The notes: generated by a model from the letters alone, not told the origin. Shown: positions 27,209 to 39,000, numbered from the stretch's first letter. The stretch is 64,000 nt of DNA from Ignavibacteriales bacterium (GCA_020635275.1 JACKAA010000004.1:372001-436000), one strand, 5' to 3'. Numbers and translations are program-made.

Positions 27209-30123
27209 ATAAAGTTGTATTTATGCTTACTAAATTTTCCGGTAAAAATTATCTTTGTTCCTTTATTTGGTTCAGAAAAATATTTAATATTTCCGCCAAT
27301 TTCTTTTGCCCGGTTTTGCATATTTAGCAAACCATTTCCTATTTTATCTTGATTTAAATCAAATCCTTTTCCATTATCGGAAAAAGTTACTGTTAATAAA
27401 TTTCCATCAGTTTTAATTTTTAGAGTTAGTAAATCTGCATTGCTGTATTTTATTGCATTATTGATAGCCTCTTTGAAAATTAAATATAAGTGGTGTCTAA
27501 AATTCATAGGAAGTCTAACATTTTCTAATTCATCCAAATTTTCAACAATTAGATCAGTATTACTATATTTTAAAACTTCATGGTAAGAAAGTTGAAGCCG
27601 CTTAAATAAATCTTTTAATGCGTCTTTCTTTGGATTCACAAGCCAGACAATATCACCCATATTTTCAATCAAAGTTCTAGAGATTGTGCTGACATTTCCT
27701 AATCCCGATTTTAATTCATGTTTATCTTCTGGAACTTGAAATTTTAATAATTCTGTTAAAATAGAAATTTCTGATAAACCTGAACCGACGCTATCATGAA
27801 GATCTGCAGAAATTTTTGTTCTCATTTTTTCTATTGCTAAAAGATGACGATATCGGTATGAAGAGATAAATGCAATAAATGAACTAACTGTTAAAATAAT
27901 TAAAGTATAGAACCACCAAGTTTTCCACCAGGCCGGATTTATAGTAAATGCTAATTTTGCCGGTTCACTCCAATATCCCCATTCATTTCTAGCTTTAACC
28001 TCAAAAGTATAATTGCCGTCATCCAGATTTGTATAAGGTGCAATATTTCTCAAAGTTTCAACCCAATTATTATCAACATTTGAAAGTCGGTAGCTATATT
28101 TTATTTTTTCCGGTGCAGAAAGATTAATACCAGTGAAAACAAAATTCAAAAAATTCTGATCGTAACTGAATTCGGGATTTTGTAAAAATTGAGAAAAAGG
28201 ATAATCCTGATTATGCAATTGCAAACCGCTAAGATATATTTTTGGAGGTTTGGCATTGGGGTTATCCAAATTAGAATTATATTTAGAAACTCCTTCTAGA
28301 GTACCAAGCCATAAATTTCCATCATTATCAACAAATGTCCCTTCATGTGTAAAATCATCTTCAATTAACCCGTCTTTTTTATAAAGTTGAGTAATTTGTA
28401 GTGAATCCGGATAATTATTTAGAATATTTAGACCATGATAAGTTGCAACGAAAATTTTCCCATTATATTCTTCAATATCTGCAATTGAGTTATTGCTCAA
28501 ACCTTTATTTACATCAATAGTATCAATAACTTTACCATCACGAATGATATTTAAACCTTTTAGAGTTCCAACTAGAATTGATCCATCAGAGGTAATGTGA
28601 GTTGCATTTGCTGAATTATCAACTAAGCCATTTTGTGCAGTAAAAAAATTAAATTGTCCTTTATCGAAAGTCACCAAACCAGTGTGAGATCCAAAAACCA
28701 GCATTCCAGATTTTGTTTGAGAGATTGAATTAATAAGTTTAGTTTTTAATCCTTTTTCAATTCCATTAGTAATAAATTCAGATTCACTTTCTATTACTTT
28801 ACTATTTCTGAATATAACAACTCCTGTCGGCGTTCCCAGATATATATCCCCTGTGTGAGATTCTAAAATTGAATAAACTTGGTTAATTCCCTGAGCATCA
28901 TTCCAATCTAAATTTATTATTTGATTTTTATTTATGACACTTAATCCAGTTGTTGTTCCAATTAAAATATCACCATTTTTACTTTCTTTTATTACTCTTA
29001 CAAAATCACCGCTAAGTCCATTTTTAGAGTTTAGTATTTTAAAGTTTTCATTTTTATAAATTATAAGTCCTTCCACTGATCCAAAATAAACTGTTCCATC
29101 TTTGGATTTTAAAATTGACCAAATGCTTTCATTTGGTAAGCCGGTAGATTTATTGAAGTTAACAATTTTATCATCAGGATCATAAATACTAACACCTTTA
29201 CCATTCGTTCCAAAGTAAATTGTTCCATTATTGTCTTCAAAAACACTAAAACAATAATTAAATGCTAAACCGTTTTGCTCAGTAAGTATATTAATATTTC
29301 CATTCTTTTCTGAGATTATTCCTCTATCTGTTGCAGCATACATGGTTCCATTTTTTGTTAGAATTATTTTGCTGCAAAATGCTTCTTCGTATTCTCCAAA
29401 ATTTTTCAATTTTGAAATATTTCCATTCTCGATGACGTTAATTCCTTTGTAAGTACTTAAGTACAATTTCCCGTCATTATTACCTGCTATACCGAATATA
29501 AAATCACTGTTTAATCCATCTTCTTTTGAAATTATTTTAAACTTATTATTCTTATAAATTACAAGTCCGTTTTGAGTAGCAAAATAAATTGTGCCATCTG
29601 ATTCCTGATAAATTTCGCGGACAGTATAATTTTTGTCAGAAGGGAAGTCAACTTTTTGGCTCCAATTTGTTAATACTCCATTTTTTAGAATGGTGATTTT
29701 GCTGCCGTATGAACCAAATAAAATACTGTTATCTTGCAATATTCCAATACAAGTGACAACATTACTTAACAATCCATTTTTTTCATTTATCGTATCTAAA
29801 ATTCCATCATTATATATTATTATTCCACCTTGATAATTTGCCATGTAAATCTTTCCATCGTAACCTTCTTTAATATCTAGAATAGTAGAAGTAAGCATTC
29901 CATTATGAGTTTGAAAATTCTTAAAATGGATTCCATCCCATCTGCTTACGCCATCATAAGTTGCAAACCAGATATATCCTTTACTATCTTGCAAAATTGA
30001 AGATACTTGACTTCCGACAAGGCCATCTTCTTTTGTGATTTTTTTATGGATATTTATTTGCCCATAAAATAATAGGGAAGTCCAGAGAATAATTAATATA
30101 GTGGATTTAATTTTATTCAACAT
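27205..30123 (-). CDS. Propeller/Y_Y_Y sensor histidine kinase, module 1
   Basis: 972 residues. A signal/anchor (MLNKIKSTILIILWTSLLFYG) precedes a periplasmic part of repeated two-component-regulator-propeller units (EDGLVGSQVSSILQDSKGYI then WFATYDGVSRWDG; many GLxxNxV..I copies) to about 620. A Y_Y_Y domain follows (LDDGNYTFEVKARNEWGYWS). A transmembrane helix (about 742-762, WWFYTLIILTVSSFIAFISS) leads to a HisKA_3 domain with phospho-His 776 (ADLHDSVGSGLSEI) and a HATPase domain (NAIKYSN, SDNGKGFD, GNGLLNM). This is the one-receptor architecture known from polysaccharide-sensing systems of Bacteroidota, but here REC and HTH are on a separate protein overlapping its stop. The ligand is unknown. 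Confidence 0.93.
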   Translation of the reverse strand: MLNKIKSTILIILWTSLLFYGQINIHKKITKEDGLVGSQVSSILQDSKGYIWFATYDGVSRWDGIHFKNFQTHNGMLTSTILDIKEGYDGKIYMANYQGGIIIYNDGILDTINEKNGLLSNVVTCIGILQDNSILFGSYGSKITILKNGVLTNWSQKVDFPSDKNYTVREIYQESDGTIYFATQNGLVIYKNNKFKIISKEDGLNSDFIFGIAGNNDGKLYLSTYKGINVIENGNISKLKNFGEYEEAFCSKIILTKNGTMYAATDRGIISEKNGNINILTEQNGLAFNYCFSVFEDNNGTIYFGTNGKGVSIYDPDDKIVNFNKSTGLPNESIWSILKSKDGTVYFGSVEGLIIYKNENFKILNSKNGLSGDFVRVIKESKNGDILIGTTTGLSVINKNQIINLDWNDAQGINQVYSILESHTGDIYLGTPTGVVIFRNSKVIESESEFITNGIEKGLKTKLINSISQTKSGMLVFGSHTGLVTFDKGQFNFFTAQNGLVDNSANATHITSDGSILVGTLKGLNIIRDGKVIDTIDVNKGLSNNSIADIEEYNGKIFVATYHGLNILNNYPDSLQITQLYKKDGLIEDDFTHEGTFVDNDGNLWLGTLEGVSKYNSNLDNPNAKPPKIYLSGLQLHNQDYPFSQFLQNPEFSYDQNFLNFVFTGINLSAPEKIKYSYRLSNVDNNWVETLRNIAPYTNLDDGNYTFEVKARNEWGYWSEPAKLAFTINPAWWKTWWFYTLIILTVSSFIAFISSYRYRHLLAIEKMRTKISADLHDSVGSGLSEISILTELLKFQVPEDKHELKSGLGNVSTISRTLIENMGDIVWLVNPKKDALKDLFKRLQLSYHEVLKYSNTDLIVENLDELENVRLPMNFRHHLYLIFKEAINNAIKYSNADLLTLKIKTDGNLLTVTFSDNGKGFDLNQDKIGNGLLNMQNRAKEIGGNIKYFSEPNKGTKIIFTGKFSKHKYNFI

Positions 30124-30304
30124 ATATTTAAAAGATCTTAGCTCTATTAATTTAGAAGAAATTTAAATAAAATTATTTAGAATTCAATAATAAATTAATA
30201 AGCTTTGCGTTGAAAAAATATTAAGAATATTGAAATTAGATTTTGAAAAATGTGAGAAGTCCAATAGATAGATTCCGGTTTTATCTTTGCCAGAATGAGA
30301 AGTT

Positions 30305-30375
30305 CTCATTTTGTCATTCCCGAATGTATTTATCGGGAATCTATTAACATCTCAATCAAGTTAGGAATGACAGTT
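30305..30375. repeat. Dyad repeat TGTCATTCC...GGAATGACA
   Basis: The outer ends TTTGTCATTCCCGAATG and AGTTAGGAATGACAG are inverted relative to each other over about 65 bp, with an internal CCCGAATG/TATCGGGAATC pair. Similar elements lie at 35910-35985 and inside the 39300-39680 block. Confidence 0.6.
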
Positions 30376-30382
30376 TAGAAAA

Positions 30383-30469
30383 GGAATGGCTTTCCGGGTT
30401 GCCAATCAACATTTGTTGATCCTCATGAGAATCCCGCCTGACTTAATAAGCTTAAGCCGTAGCCATTCC
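30383..30469. repeat. GGAATGGCT...AGCCATTCC inverted-repeat element (copy 1)
   Basis: A perfect 9-bp terminal inverted repeat (GGAATGGCT at 30383, AGCCATTCC ending 30469) encloses TTCCGGGTTGCC, GATCCTCATGAGAATCCCG and a variable part. It lies 10 bp after the stop of the FG-GAP gene at 30479. Close copies follow the stops at 41323 and 43644, and a half copy is at 39660. No T-tract follows, so it may be a mobile hairpin or an mRNA 3-prime structure rather than a terminator. Confidence 0.7.
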
Positions 30470-30478
30470 TAAAAAATA

Positions 30479-33400
30479 TTAATTTGCTGTAAGATGAACT
30501 GGATCTTTACTCATAATTGGTAAATGATTTCTATGTTTAACCACAATGTAATACTCGTCATCAGGTAATGCAAACGATAATGGGTTTTGTCCATCTAATT
30601 CTCTAATTGTTTTATCTTGTAATAAAAAAGCTGATTTTCTGCCTAAAATTTTTGTATTATCGTTCTTATCTCTCAGTTCTACCATGACCCAATCCACTGC
30701 ATTACTTGGAATATTTGTTGCTGTAGCGGGAGCTTCATTATATGGAGATTCATTTGGAATACTTGTAATTAATGTGTTTGTCATATTTTCAATTTCATCA
30801 TAGGGTCCTTCTAGCAATACTTTAATTTGTGCAATAATGTTTAGAGGAATAAATACTCTAGGCCTGAATGCATAAGGTTGAATAGGACTAAAGGCACTAT
30901 AATATTTCCAAGGACCATATCTTTGATAAGGATTATTAACTAGACTAAACTCTTTCCTTGCTCTCCATTGATATGCATCTGAATAAGTACTTTGTAATCC
31001 ACTTACAGTAGCAAAAATACCTTTCCCAGTTGGATTAAGCAAAAGATCTTCGAAAATTGTATTCCCTTCATAACTAACACTATTTGTAATTGAATCACCA
31101 GAAGAGAATGGTTCTCCATTTTTTCTAAATTCATAAACCATTCTGCCATCAGCTCTTCCGAAAGGACTTTTTGTTTTAAGACCAATTTCAACTTCTCCAT
31201 TGGATTTTGTTAAATTTCCAGCTGCAAGAATATTTCCTGTGGCTGAATTATTTTGCCTAAGCCTAGAATCAAGCGAACTCAATGAGTTACCGTAGAACAC
31301 ACATACCTCACCGACAATTATTGTTTGTCCATTAAAACCAGGAGCACCAACAATTATATCGCTGTAACCGTCACCATTTATATCACCGGCTGTGGAGACA
31401 CTAATTCCAAACTGAAATTCATTACCTCCAGTATGTGACCAAACTTCAGAATTTGACAAACCAGCCTTTGAACCTTTATACAAATAAACTTTACCATCAT
31501 AATCTACTCCGGAACCAAGATCATCATAACCATATGCACCAACGAGAAGATCACTGTAACCATCTCCATTGACATCTCCCGCAGTGGATAAACTTGAACC
31601 AAAATAGCTAAAGTTCTGATTGCCAACAATTGACCAATTTGCATTTGTTGATAAACCTGAATAAGAACCATGATATAAATATATAGCTCCTTCTTTTAAA
31701 GTTGAATTATATGCACTAAAGACAACATCGCTATAACCATCTCCATTAACATCTCCGGCTGATGAGACATCTAAACCTATTGAAGCATAATCTAAATCAC
31801 TTTCAATAAACCAATCTGCATTTTTAGATAATCCGCTCGCTGAACCATGAAATACATAAACAGCTCCTTCAGAAACTTGTCCATTACTATAATTATTGGA
31901 CCCAATAATTATATCACTATAACCATCACCATTTACATCTCCTGCTGTTGATACACTAGTGCCAATTCCTTCGTTTGAATTTCCTATCAATACCCAGCTT
32001 GCCGTATTTGATAAACCACTACTTGATCCATAATATCCGTAAACTGCTCCTTTCCCAGAAGGGCCATAATATTGATTACCAATAATTATATCTGCAAAAC
32101 CATCACCATTAACATCTCCGGCAGTGGAAATTGCATTACCAAAATCAGGATTAGAATTTGGATTAATATTGTCGCCATAAATTATTAAGTTAGGTGAAGC
32201 TGACAATCCACTATTGCTTCCTTCAAACAAATATATAGCACCAACAATATCACTTCCAATAGTCTTTCGAGGTGCTCCGACAATCACATCATCATAACCA
32301 TCACCGTTAACATCTCCTGCGGTGGAAACAGAACTTCCAAATTTTGCATCTGCTTGATTTCCTTCAAGTATGAGAACACTATTTTGATCAATACCATCAT
32401 TTGCACCATAATAAACAAATGCAGCTCCTTCATCTTGTAATCCACCATCATAATTTGGTGCTCCAACTATTATATCACTAAATCCATCCCCATCAACATC
32501 TCCTGCGGTAGAAACACTTATACCTGTCTCACTTCCTATTTGAGTTCCAATTAATATTTCAGGATAATCATCTATCATCCCTTCATAAGAGCCAAAATAG
32601 ACAAAAGCTTTACCAGCACCATTAAATCCACTTTCACCTATTATTATATCACTATATCCATCACCATTTACATCCCCAGCAATTCCAACTGAATTACCAT
32701 ATAACCCATTATTTTGGGTCCCTTCTACCATCCAAGAATAATTGGACTCTAAACCATTTGATGAACCATAATATAAAAATGCTCCGCCAACGAAATTACC
32801 ATCAACAAAAAATGATTTTGCTCCGATCACTACATCAGCGAAACCATCACCATTAACATCTCCGGCAGTCGAAACAGCATCACCAAATCCGTCGACAATT
32901 ATGCTGCTGATTAAATCTGCACTCCAATCAGGAGCTTGCACTAATTCTAAACTTGAAATATTTTCACTATCAAAATCATAACCATGATATACTTCAGTTA
33001 CACCCCGATAAACAGCATCAATGGTTGAATTTCTTCCAATAATAACATCACTATAACCATCCCCATTTACGTCTCCTGCAGTAGATACACTTTTCCCAAA
33101 ATTTCCACTGCTTTCACTACCAAACTTAAAAATATAACTAGTAATACCAGAACTAGAGCCAAAATAAATTAAAAACAGACCAGCATCATCAAAAGTTAAA
33201 ACATTGAAATCAGGTGCTCCAATTATTATATCACTGAATCCATCTCCATTATAGTCTCCAGCAGTTGAAACACTCAAGCCAAAATGCGCATTTACTTGGT
33301 TCCCTTCAGCATTCCAATTATTTTGTGTCAATCCAGATCCAACATCCGAACTATAAAAAACATAAACTCTACCTTCTTCACTTTGTCCTTGAGTATAGTT

Positions 33401-34636
33401 TGGGGCACTAACTACAACATCACTATAACCATTACCATCAAAATCGCCTGCAGTGGAAACACATGTTCCCAGATGTGCATCTGCTTGCCCTCCTTCAAAT
33501 GTAATACTCGGAAAACTTTCAAGTCCACCAGGAGAGCCGTGGTAAACATATGCTGCTCCCTCATTTGAATAATTATAAGTACGGTATGGAGACCCAATTA
33601 TAACATCACTAAATCCATCACCATTTACATCTCCAGCAGTCGAAACACTATATCCAAATTGAATACCAGCTGTACCTCCAGGAATAAGTACATTCATGTT
33701 TGCAGGTAAACCAGTTGCAGATCCGTAATAAAAAAATACTGCGCCTCCATCAACCCCTCCCATCTCAAAATACGGAGCTCCAATAATTATGTCACTAAAA
33801 CCATCACCATTAACATCACCAGCAGTTGCAACACTAAAACCAAACTTTGAATCTACTTGTGCACTTACAACTGACCAATCTTCAGTTGTAGATAATGGAT
33901 CAATTACTATTGGATATATTGCATTTAAATCATTAACAACTATTTGAATTTGTTTTGTTTCTTCATTTACATAATTCTTTACATTTTCGAACCAACCTCT
34001 TAATTCCTTTCCATCAGCATCCCAAATTTTTAAGCTGTTATATTTCATATATTCAGTTTTATCTTCATTTTTAATAACTAATGCATCTGCTCCAACTAAT
34101 AATCTTTCTTTTGTTTTTACTTGAAAAGTAAAAGTTAGAAAACCTTTATCATTTTTTGGTTTATTGTAAATAGTAAAGTTTTGTCTCATTCCTTCTTCAT
34201 TATTTATGTAATCAACTTTCATGTTTTTATCATCAATAAAAGCGGTGTTTTGATCAACAATAAATTCTCTGCCTTCAAATTTGTTTTCAATATTACCATT
34301 TCTGCCATAACCTAAAACAGTAAATTCAGCTTTCCAATCATCTGAAACTTTTATTTTTTCTTTTCTTGATAACGGATCATTTGCATATGTTTTAAATGTT
34401 TCTGTAATTCTCGGTGTGACAATAAAACCATTATTTTTATAAGTAAATCTCAAATTATTATTTCTGTTTGGGGATTGATAAAATCCGCTTTCTTCAGAAT
34501 AAGTAATGTGATATTCTTGTTTTTTAATATTATCTAAAGCAGCACTATACCAATCTTGGTTGATAGAATCGCCATTGCCAAGTAAAAATGTAAAAGGCAA
34601 AAGTAAAAAAGTTAAAAATCCTATTAACAATTTCAT
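30479..34636 (-). CDS. Secreted FG-GAP (integrin-like) beta-propeller protein, copy 2
   Basis: 1385 residues, collinear with the protein at 18884-23047. It has a signal peptide (MKLLIGFLTFLLLPFTFLLG) and an N-terminal domain beginning NGDSINQDWYSAALDNIKKQ. There are 14 GDVNGDGxSDIIIGA-type Ca-binding FG-GAP units. The junction domain (SRLRQNNSATGN, WRARKEFSLVNNPYQRYGPW) and the C-terminal module (LLEGPYDE, VDWVMVELRD, YYIVVKHRNHLPIMSKDP) follow. It is the only structural gene of module 2's kinase/regulator pair on this side, and the kinase of module 1 follows it. AAGGAG precedes the start. Its promoter holds a single dyad. A large extracellular or outer-membrane-associated adhesin or binding protein is likely. 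No PNPF-type T9SS tail is present; the shared C-terminal module might be the sorting or docking part, but this is a guess. Confidence 0.85.
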   Translation of the reverse strand: MKLLIGFLTFLLLPFTFLLGNGDSINQDWYSAALDNIKKQEYHITYSEESGFYQSPNRNNNLRFTYKNNGFIVTPRITETFKTYANDPLSRKEKIKVSDDWKAEFTVLGYGRNGNIENKFEGREFIVDQNTAFIDDKNMKVDYINNEEGMRQNFTIYNKPKNDKGFLTFTFQVKTKERLLVGADALVIKNEDKTEYMKYNSLKIWDADGKELRGWFENVKNYVNEETKQIQIVVNDLNAIYPIVIDPLSTTEDWSVVSAQVDSKFGFSVATAGDVNGDGFSDIIIGAPYFEMGGVDGGAVFFYYGSATGLPANMNVLIPGGTAGIQFGYSVSTAGDVNGDGFSDVIIGSPYRTYNYSNEGAAYVYHGSPGGLESFPSITFEGGQADAHLGTCVSTAGDFDGNGYSDVVVSAPNYTQGQSEEGRVYVFYSSDVGSGLTQNNWNAEGNQVNAHFGLSVSTAGDYNGDGFSDIIIGAPDFNVLTFDDAGLFLIYFGSSSGITSYIFKFGSESSGNFGKSVSTAGDVNGDGYSDVIIGRNSTIDAVYRGVTEVYHGYDFDSENISSLELVQAPDWSADLISSIIVDGFGDAVSTAGDVNGDGFADVVIGAKSFFVDGNFVGGAFLYYGSSNGLESNYSWMVEGTQNNGLYGNSVGIAGDVNGDGYSDIIIGESGFNGAGKAFVYFGSYEGMIDDYPEILIGTQIGSETGISVSTAGDVDGDGFSDIIVGAPNYDGGLQDEGAAFVYYGANDGIDQNSVLILEGNQADAKFGSSVSTAGDVNGDGYDDVIVGAPRKTIGSDIVGAIYLFEGSNSGLSASPNLIIYGDNINPNSNPDFGNAISTAGDVNGDGFADIIIGNQYYGPSGKGAVYGYYGSSSGLSNTASWVLIGNSNEGIGTSVSTAGDVNGDGYSDIIIGSNNYSNGQVSEGAVYVFHGSASGLSKNADWFIESDLDYASIGLDVSSAGDVNGDGYSDVVFSAYNSTLKEGAIYLYHGSYSGLSTNANWSIVGNQNFSYFGSSLSTAGDVNGDGYSDLLVGAYGYDDLGSGVDYDGKVYLYKGSKAGLSNSEVWSHTGGNEFQFGISVSTAGDINGDGYSDIIVGAPGFNGQTIIVGEVCVFYGNSLSSLDSRLRQNNSATGNILAAGNLTKSNGEVEIGLKTKSPFGRADGRMVYEFRKNGEPFSSGDSITNSVSYEGNTIFEDLLLNPTGKGIFATVSGLQSTYSDAYQWRARKEFSLVNNPYQRYGPWKYYSAFSPIQPYAFRPRVFIPLNIIAQIKVLLEGPYDEIENMTNTLITSIPNESPYNEAPATATNIPSNAVDWVMVELRDKNDNTKILGRKSAFLLQDKTIRELDGQNPLSFALPDDEYYIVVKHRNHLPIMSKDPVHLTAN

Positions 34637-34665
34637 ATAAGTCTCCTTGTCCTAATTTTAATTGC

Positions 34666-34710
34666 AAGATAAGGTTAGAGATATGTCAAATCAACTGCCA
34701 CATGTGGTAG
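34666..34710 (-). promoter_or_regulatory. Promoter with dyad operator for FG-GAP copy 2
   Basis: The dyad CTGCCACATGTGGTAG (34695-34710, plus reading) directly abuts -35 TTGATT (34689-34694 on the minus strand). Then come 17 bp and -10 TATCTT (34666-34671), giving a leader of about 22 nt with AAGGAG before the ATG. No second dyad was found at the 51-52 bp position. Confidence 0.65.
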
Positions 34711-35084
34711 TTTTTAAAGGTAGAAGGCAGAATTTAGAAATTAGAATTTGAAAATGTCAAAAGTGAAAAGGAAAGGTGAAAAGTGAAGAAGTCAAATGCG
34801 GAGATGTGAAACCGTGAAGTGTGAAAAAAATAGATTCCGGATAATGTTATAAATTTCCGGAATGACAATTTTTTTTTTTGTTAATTTTATTGTAATATTC
34901 TTATTATATAGCGGTTTAAAGTATACTTGATGTTTAGTTCTAATTTTGTCATTTTTGAATGTTTCGATAAATTCATTCGAGGACAGGTTTATCGGGAATC
35001 TATTATAATTTGCTCAAGAATCTCACTTCTGTGGTAATGGTATTCGCTTTTTATTCTGGGTACTGAATTCTGTGTTCTATGTTT
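34711..35084. repeat. Spacer with purine-rich GTGAAA tract and REP-like words
   Basis: No gene. 34740-34830 is low-complexity, rich in TCAAAAGTGAAAAGG-like words. Similar tracts are at 40710-40740 and 43195-43225. 34835-35010 holds ATAGATTCCGGATAATG, CCGGAATGACAA and a TCGAGGACAGGTTTATCGGG segment, all shared with other spacers. The region follows the stop of response regulator 2 and lies upstream of FG-GAP copy 2. Confidence 0.5.
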
Positions 35085-35723
35085 TTAGATTAGTCCTTGT
35101 TTGAATGCTTTAGATACTGCTTCTGATTGATTATGTACTTGAAGTTTTTCGTAAATATTTCTGATGTGATATCTTACAGTATGAATGCTAATAAATAATT
35201 CATCTGCAATATTTTTATAGCCAGTTCCATTTGCAATTTTTTGTAAAATTTCAGTTTCTCTTTCAGAAAGTTCAACTTTATTCTGTGATAATTTATCCAG
35301 ATGAGCAATTTTCATTAAATTTATTACTTTATTTGCAATATTGGAATTCATAGGCGAGCCGCCTTCAGAAGCATCTTTTATTGCATCAACAATTTGAGAG
35401 GGAGGAGTGGTCTTTAACAAATATCCGGTTGCTCCAGCCATTAATGCTTCAAAAATATTTTTATTATCTTCGTGCACAGTCAACATAATACAACTAGTTT
35501 TGGAATATTTATTTTTTACTCTTTTTACACCTTCAATGCCTGAAATTCCAGGTAATTGAATATCCATTAAAATTACATTTGGTGTTTTATCTTCAATTTC
35601 ATCCAACAAATCTTCAACCGATTCATATGCTCCAGTGAGTGAAAAATCTTCAGTCCCATTAATTAGGATTTTTAATCCATCACGGATCATTTTAATATCT
35701 TCTACAATTGCCACTTTAATCAT
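35085..35723 (-). CDS. NarL/LuxR-type response regulator, module 2
   Basis: The ATG at 35723 gives 212 residues, the same length as the two paralogues. The frame could open four codons earlier at a GTG, but MIKVAIVEDI aligns exactly with the others. The receiver has E8/D9, D54 (VILMDIQLPG), T82 and K104. The LuxR HTH has LSERETEILQKIANG and recognition helix HTVRYHIRNIYEKL. It lies 281 bp after its kinase gene, with a REP-like element in the gap, and ahead of the FG-GAP gene at 30479-34636. Likely target: the dyad promoters of this locus. Confidence 0.9.
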   Translation of the reverse strand: MIKVAIVEDIKMIRDGLKILINGTEDFSLTGAYESVEDLLDEIEDKTPNVILMDIQLPGISGIEGVKRVKNKYSKTSCIMLTVHEDNKNIFEALMAGATGYLLKTTPPSQIVDAIKDASEGGSPMNSNIANKVINLMKIAHLDKLSQNKVELSERETEILQKIANGTGYKNIADELFISIHTVRYHIRNIYEKLQVHNQSEAVSKAFKQGLI

Positions 35724-35907
35724 TTTAGAATTCACTCTAATAAAACTTAATTTGTAAATTTAATTAAATATGTTAAAAAATATAATGGAAAGAAGTGTTA
35801 TAAATCAAAAGTGAAATATGAAAAAATATTAGAATGCTTTAATAATTTTTTAGTTTCTCGACTTCTAATAAATTATACTTTGGTATTTAATATAATTAAA
35901 TTAGAAA

Positions 35908-35988
35908 CATTGTCATTCCCAACTTGATTGGGAATCCAGGCTACATGAATTATAGATTTCCGATTAAATCATTCGGAAATGACAAACA
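35908..35988. repeat. MITE-like dyad repeat between kinase 2 and regulator 2
   Basis: TTGTCATTCCCAACTTGATT then GGGAATCC at the left end and CATTCGGAAATGACAA at the right end form an imperfect inverted pair about 75 bp long with nested hairpins. It separates a kinase gene from its regulator, unlike module 1, where the two overlap. It is therefore likely an insertion that arrived later. Confidence 0.6.
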
Positions 35989-36004
35989 TGGATAATTGTT
36001 ATAA

Positions 36005-39000
36005 TTACTTTTCAATTTTCCCAGAAAAACTAATTTGTGTCCCTTTATTCAATTCAGAAGTGATTTCACAAATTCCGCCAATATTTTCAGCTCTGTTTTT
36101 CATATTCTTTAATCCATTTCCACTATCTTTTATCGCATTTTTATCAAAGCCTTTTCCATTTTCTTGATATAGAATATTTAGAAATTTACCTTTTACATTA
36201 ATATCTAAATCAATTTTTGTACACTCACTATATTTTAATGAGTTATTAATTGCTTCTTTGAAGAGTAAAAATAGATGTTGACGATAGGTGAGTGGAAGTT
36301 GAATCTGTTCCAAATTTTCAATTCCATTAATTTTAAAAGAAATATTAGCTTGAGCAAATACTTCTTGATAAGAATCTTGCAGCCTGAGTAACAAATCTTT
36401 TAAAGAATCTTTTGAAGGATTTACAAGCCAAACTATATCACTCATATTTCCTACAAGTGATCTTGCTGTTACAGAAATATTTTTTAATCCGCTTTGTAAA
36501 TCTTCTTGTTTAGCATTTGGCTGACTGTGAAGAATTTCACTTAAAATTGTAATTTCTGAAAGACCGGAACCAATTGAATCATGAAGATCCGCAGAAATTT
36601 TTGTTCTAATTTTTTCTACTTCAAGCAAATTTCTATATCTGTATGATGCAATAAATGCAATCAAAGACCCAATAGCTATAAACGCTAAAGTATAAAACCA
36701 CCAAGTTTCCCACCATGCAGGATTTATTACGAATGATAGGGAAGTTGGCTCACTCCAATATCCCCATTCATTTCTTGCTTTAACTTCAAAGGTGTATTCA
36801 CCATCATCTAAACTTGTATATTGTGCATTGTTTGTTGTACTTGATACCCAATCTTTATCAATTCCAGACAGCTTAAATTTAAATAAAACATTATCAGGTG
36901 CTGATAAATTTACTGCTGTAAATATGAATTTTAGATAATTCTGATCATAATTTAATTCAGGATTATTTTTAAATTCATCAAACGGATAATCTTCATTAAA
37001 TAACTGTAAACCTGAAATAATTATTTTTGGTGGAGTTGAAATTACTTTATCCATTTGCGGATTATATTTAGTAACTCCTTTGTTTGTGCCAATCCAAATG
37101 TTTTTATTTTTATCAACTAAGATTGAATTTAAATTGCAAACATTAGAAAGCAAACCATCACTTTCATTAATTTGCCTGACAAAATACTCATCCGCATATT
37201 TTAGAATAACATTTAGTCCATTTGAAGTTGATGCATAAATTTTATTATCAATTTCTACAATTCCTCTTATATCATTTGAAGATAGACCATCATTAATATT
37301 TAATGTGTCAATAATTCTATTGTTTTTATAAATACAAATTCCTCCGGATGAAGTGCCAAACCAATACGAACCATCTGAATGTTCAAAAACGGAATTTACA
37401 ATTTGATCTGTTAATCCTTGTTCACTTGTTAAACTAGTAAACACTCCATTTTTGTAAATATTTGCACCTCTTCCATGGAAGCCAATAATTAGTGAACTAT
37501 CTGATGTAATTTTCATATCCAAAATTCGATTACTCAACAAACCATTTTTATAAGTAACATAAGTCAGTTTTCCATCTTTTAATATTTCTGTTTTAATATC
37601 ATCAATATTTGATACAAAATTTTGATTGGACGATAAATTTTCTGTTGGGCTTTTTTGATCAGTAAGAAAATAATTTATAAAATTTCTTTTACTTTGATAG
37701 TTCGGAGTAAATACAAGTAAACCTAGTCTTCTTTCAGCTAAAAGAATATCTCCATCGGGTGAAATTTCTATGGAATTAATATCTTGATAAAAACTAATTC
37801 TATCAAAGTTATATTTGGATAATTTCCCATTATCATAAATTCCAAAACCTTTTTTTGTGCCAAATATAATTTTATCATCAATACTTTTTTTCATTGAAAG
37901 AATAAATTCATTTTTGATAGAGTTTAAAATGTTTTTATCAGTTGATGAAATTGTCCCTTGTTCAATTATTGAAACTCCATTTTGGGTGCCTAATAAAATA
38001 TTATTGCTTTTAGTTTGAATAATGGCATTAGCAATAAAATCAGAAGGATTACTATGGGAAATATAATTTGTAAATCTGTCAGGATTATAAATACTTATTC
38101 CGGAATTTTCATGACCAAAATACATAGTACCATTTTTATCTTCACCAATGGAAGTGACTTGATTTTCCAATAAGCCATTTTCAGTTGTTAGTAATTCAAC
38201 CTTGCCATTTTTTTCAATTGCAACTCCATAATCGCCACCATAATAATTGGTCCCATCCAAGCCAACATGAACATCATTTGTTACACCAGTAAGGTCTTTA
38301 TCATTATATCTTATCGTGTATATTTTACCTTTACTATATTTATTTGGACCCTTTGAAGTTGCAATAATTATATCGCCGGAATGATCTTTTTCAATTAGAT
38401 CAACTTGATTACTAATCAATCCGTCTTTTTTTGTAAATAGTGAATCGACATATTTGTCCTTTACATATAATCCAGCTAAAATGCTTGCATCTCTGCTTGC
38501 TCCGTAGATTCCAGTTTCATCTTCTAAGAAATCACTGGCACGAGTTGTAATTTTTGGAAAATAATAATTTATATTTATTAGACTGTCATTTCTGTAAAGC
38601 TGGGCTTTTTCTGAAAAGAATATAGGATGCCCATTATACTTTCTCATTCTGATAACCATATTACCAGCTAAACCATCTTCGGTATCAATAGTATCGAGCT
38701 CACCATTTTTATATGAAATAATTCCTTTAGTATAATTACTGAAATACATTGTCCCATCATCTGATTCAATAAAATCAATTACTGGTGAAGAAATTAATCC
38801 GTTACTCTTCGTAATATTTTTGAAATTTTTACCATCCCATCTGCTTACACCATTAAAAGTACCAAACCACATGTAACCTTGGCTATCACACATTATTCTG
38901 TGAACATTATTGTTAGCGAGACCGTCTTGTGCAGATAAATACTTATGAATTTTGATTTGTCCAAGAAGTGACTGAAATAATAATATTGTAATTAGAAAAG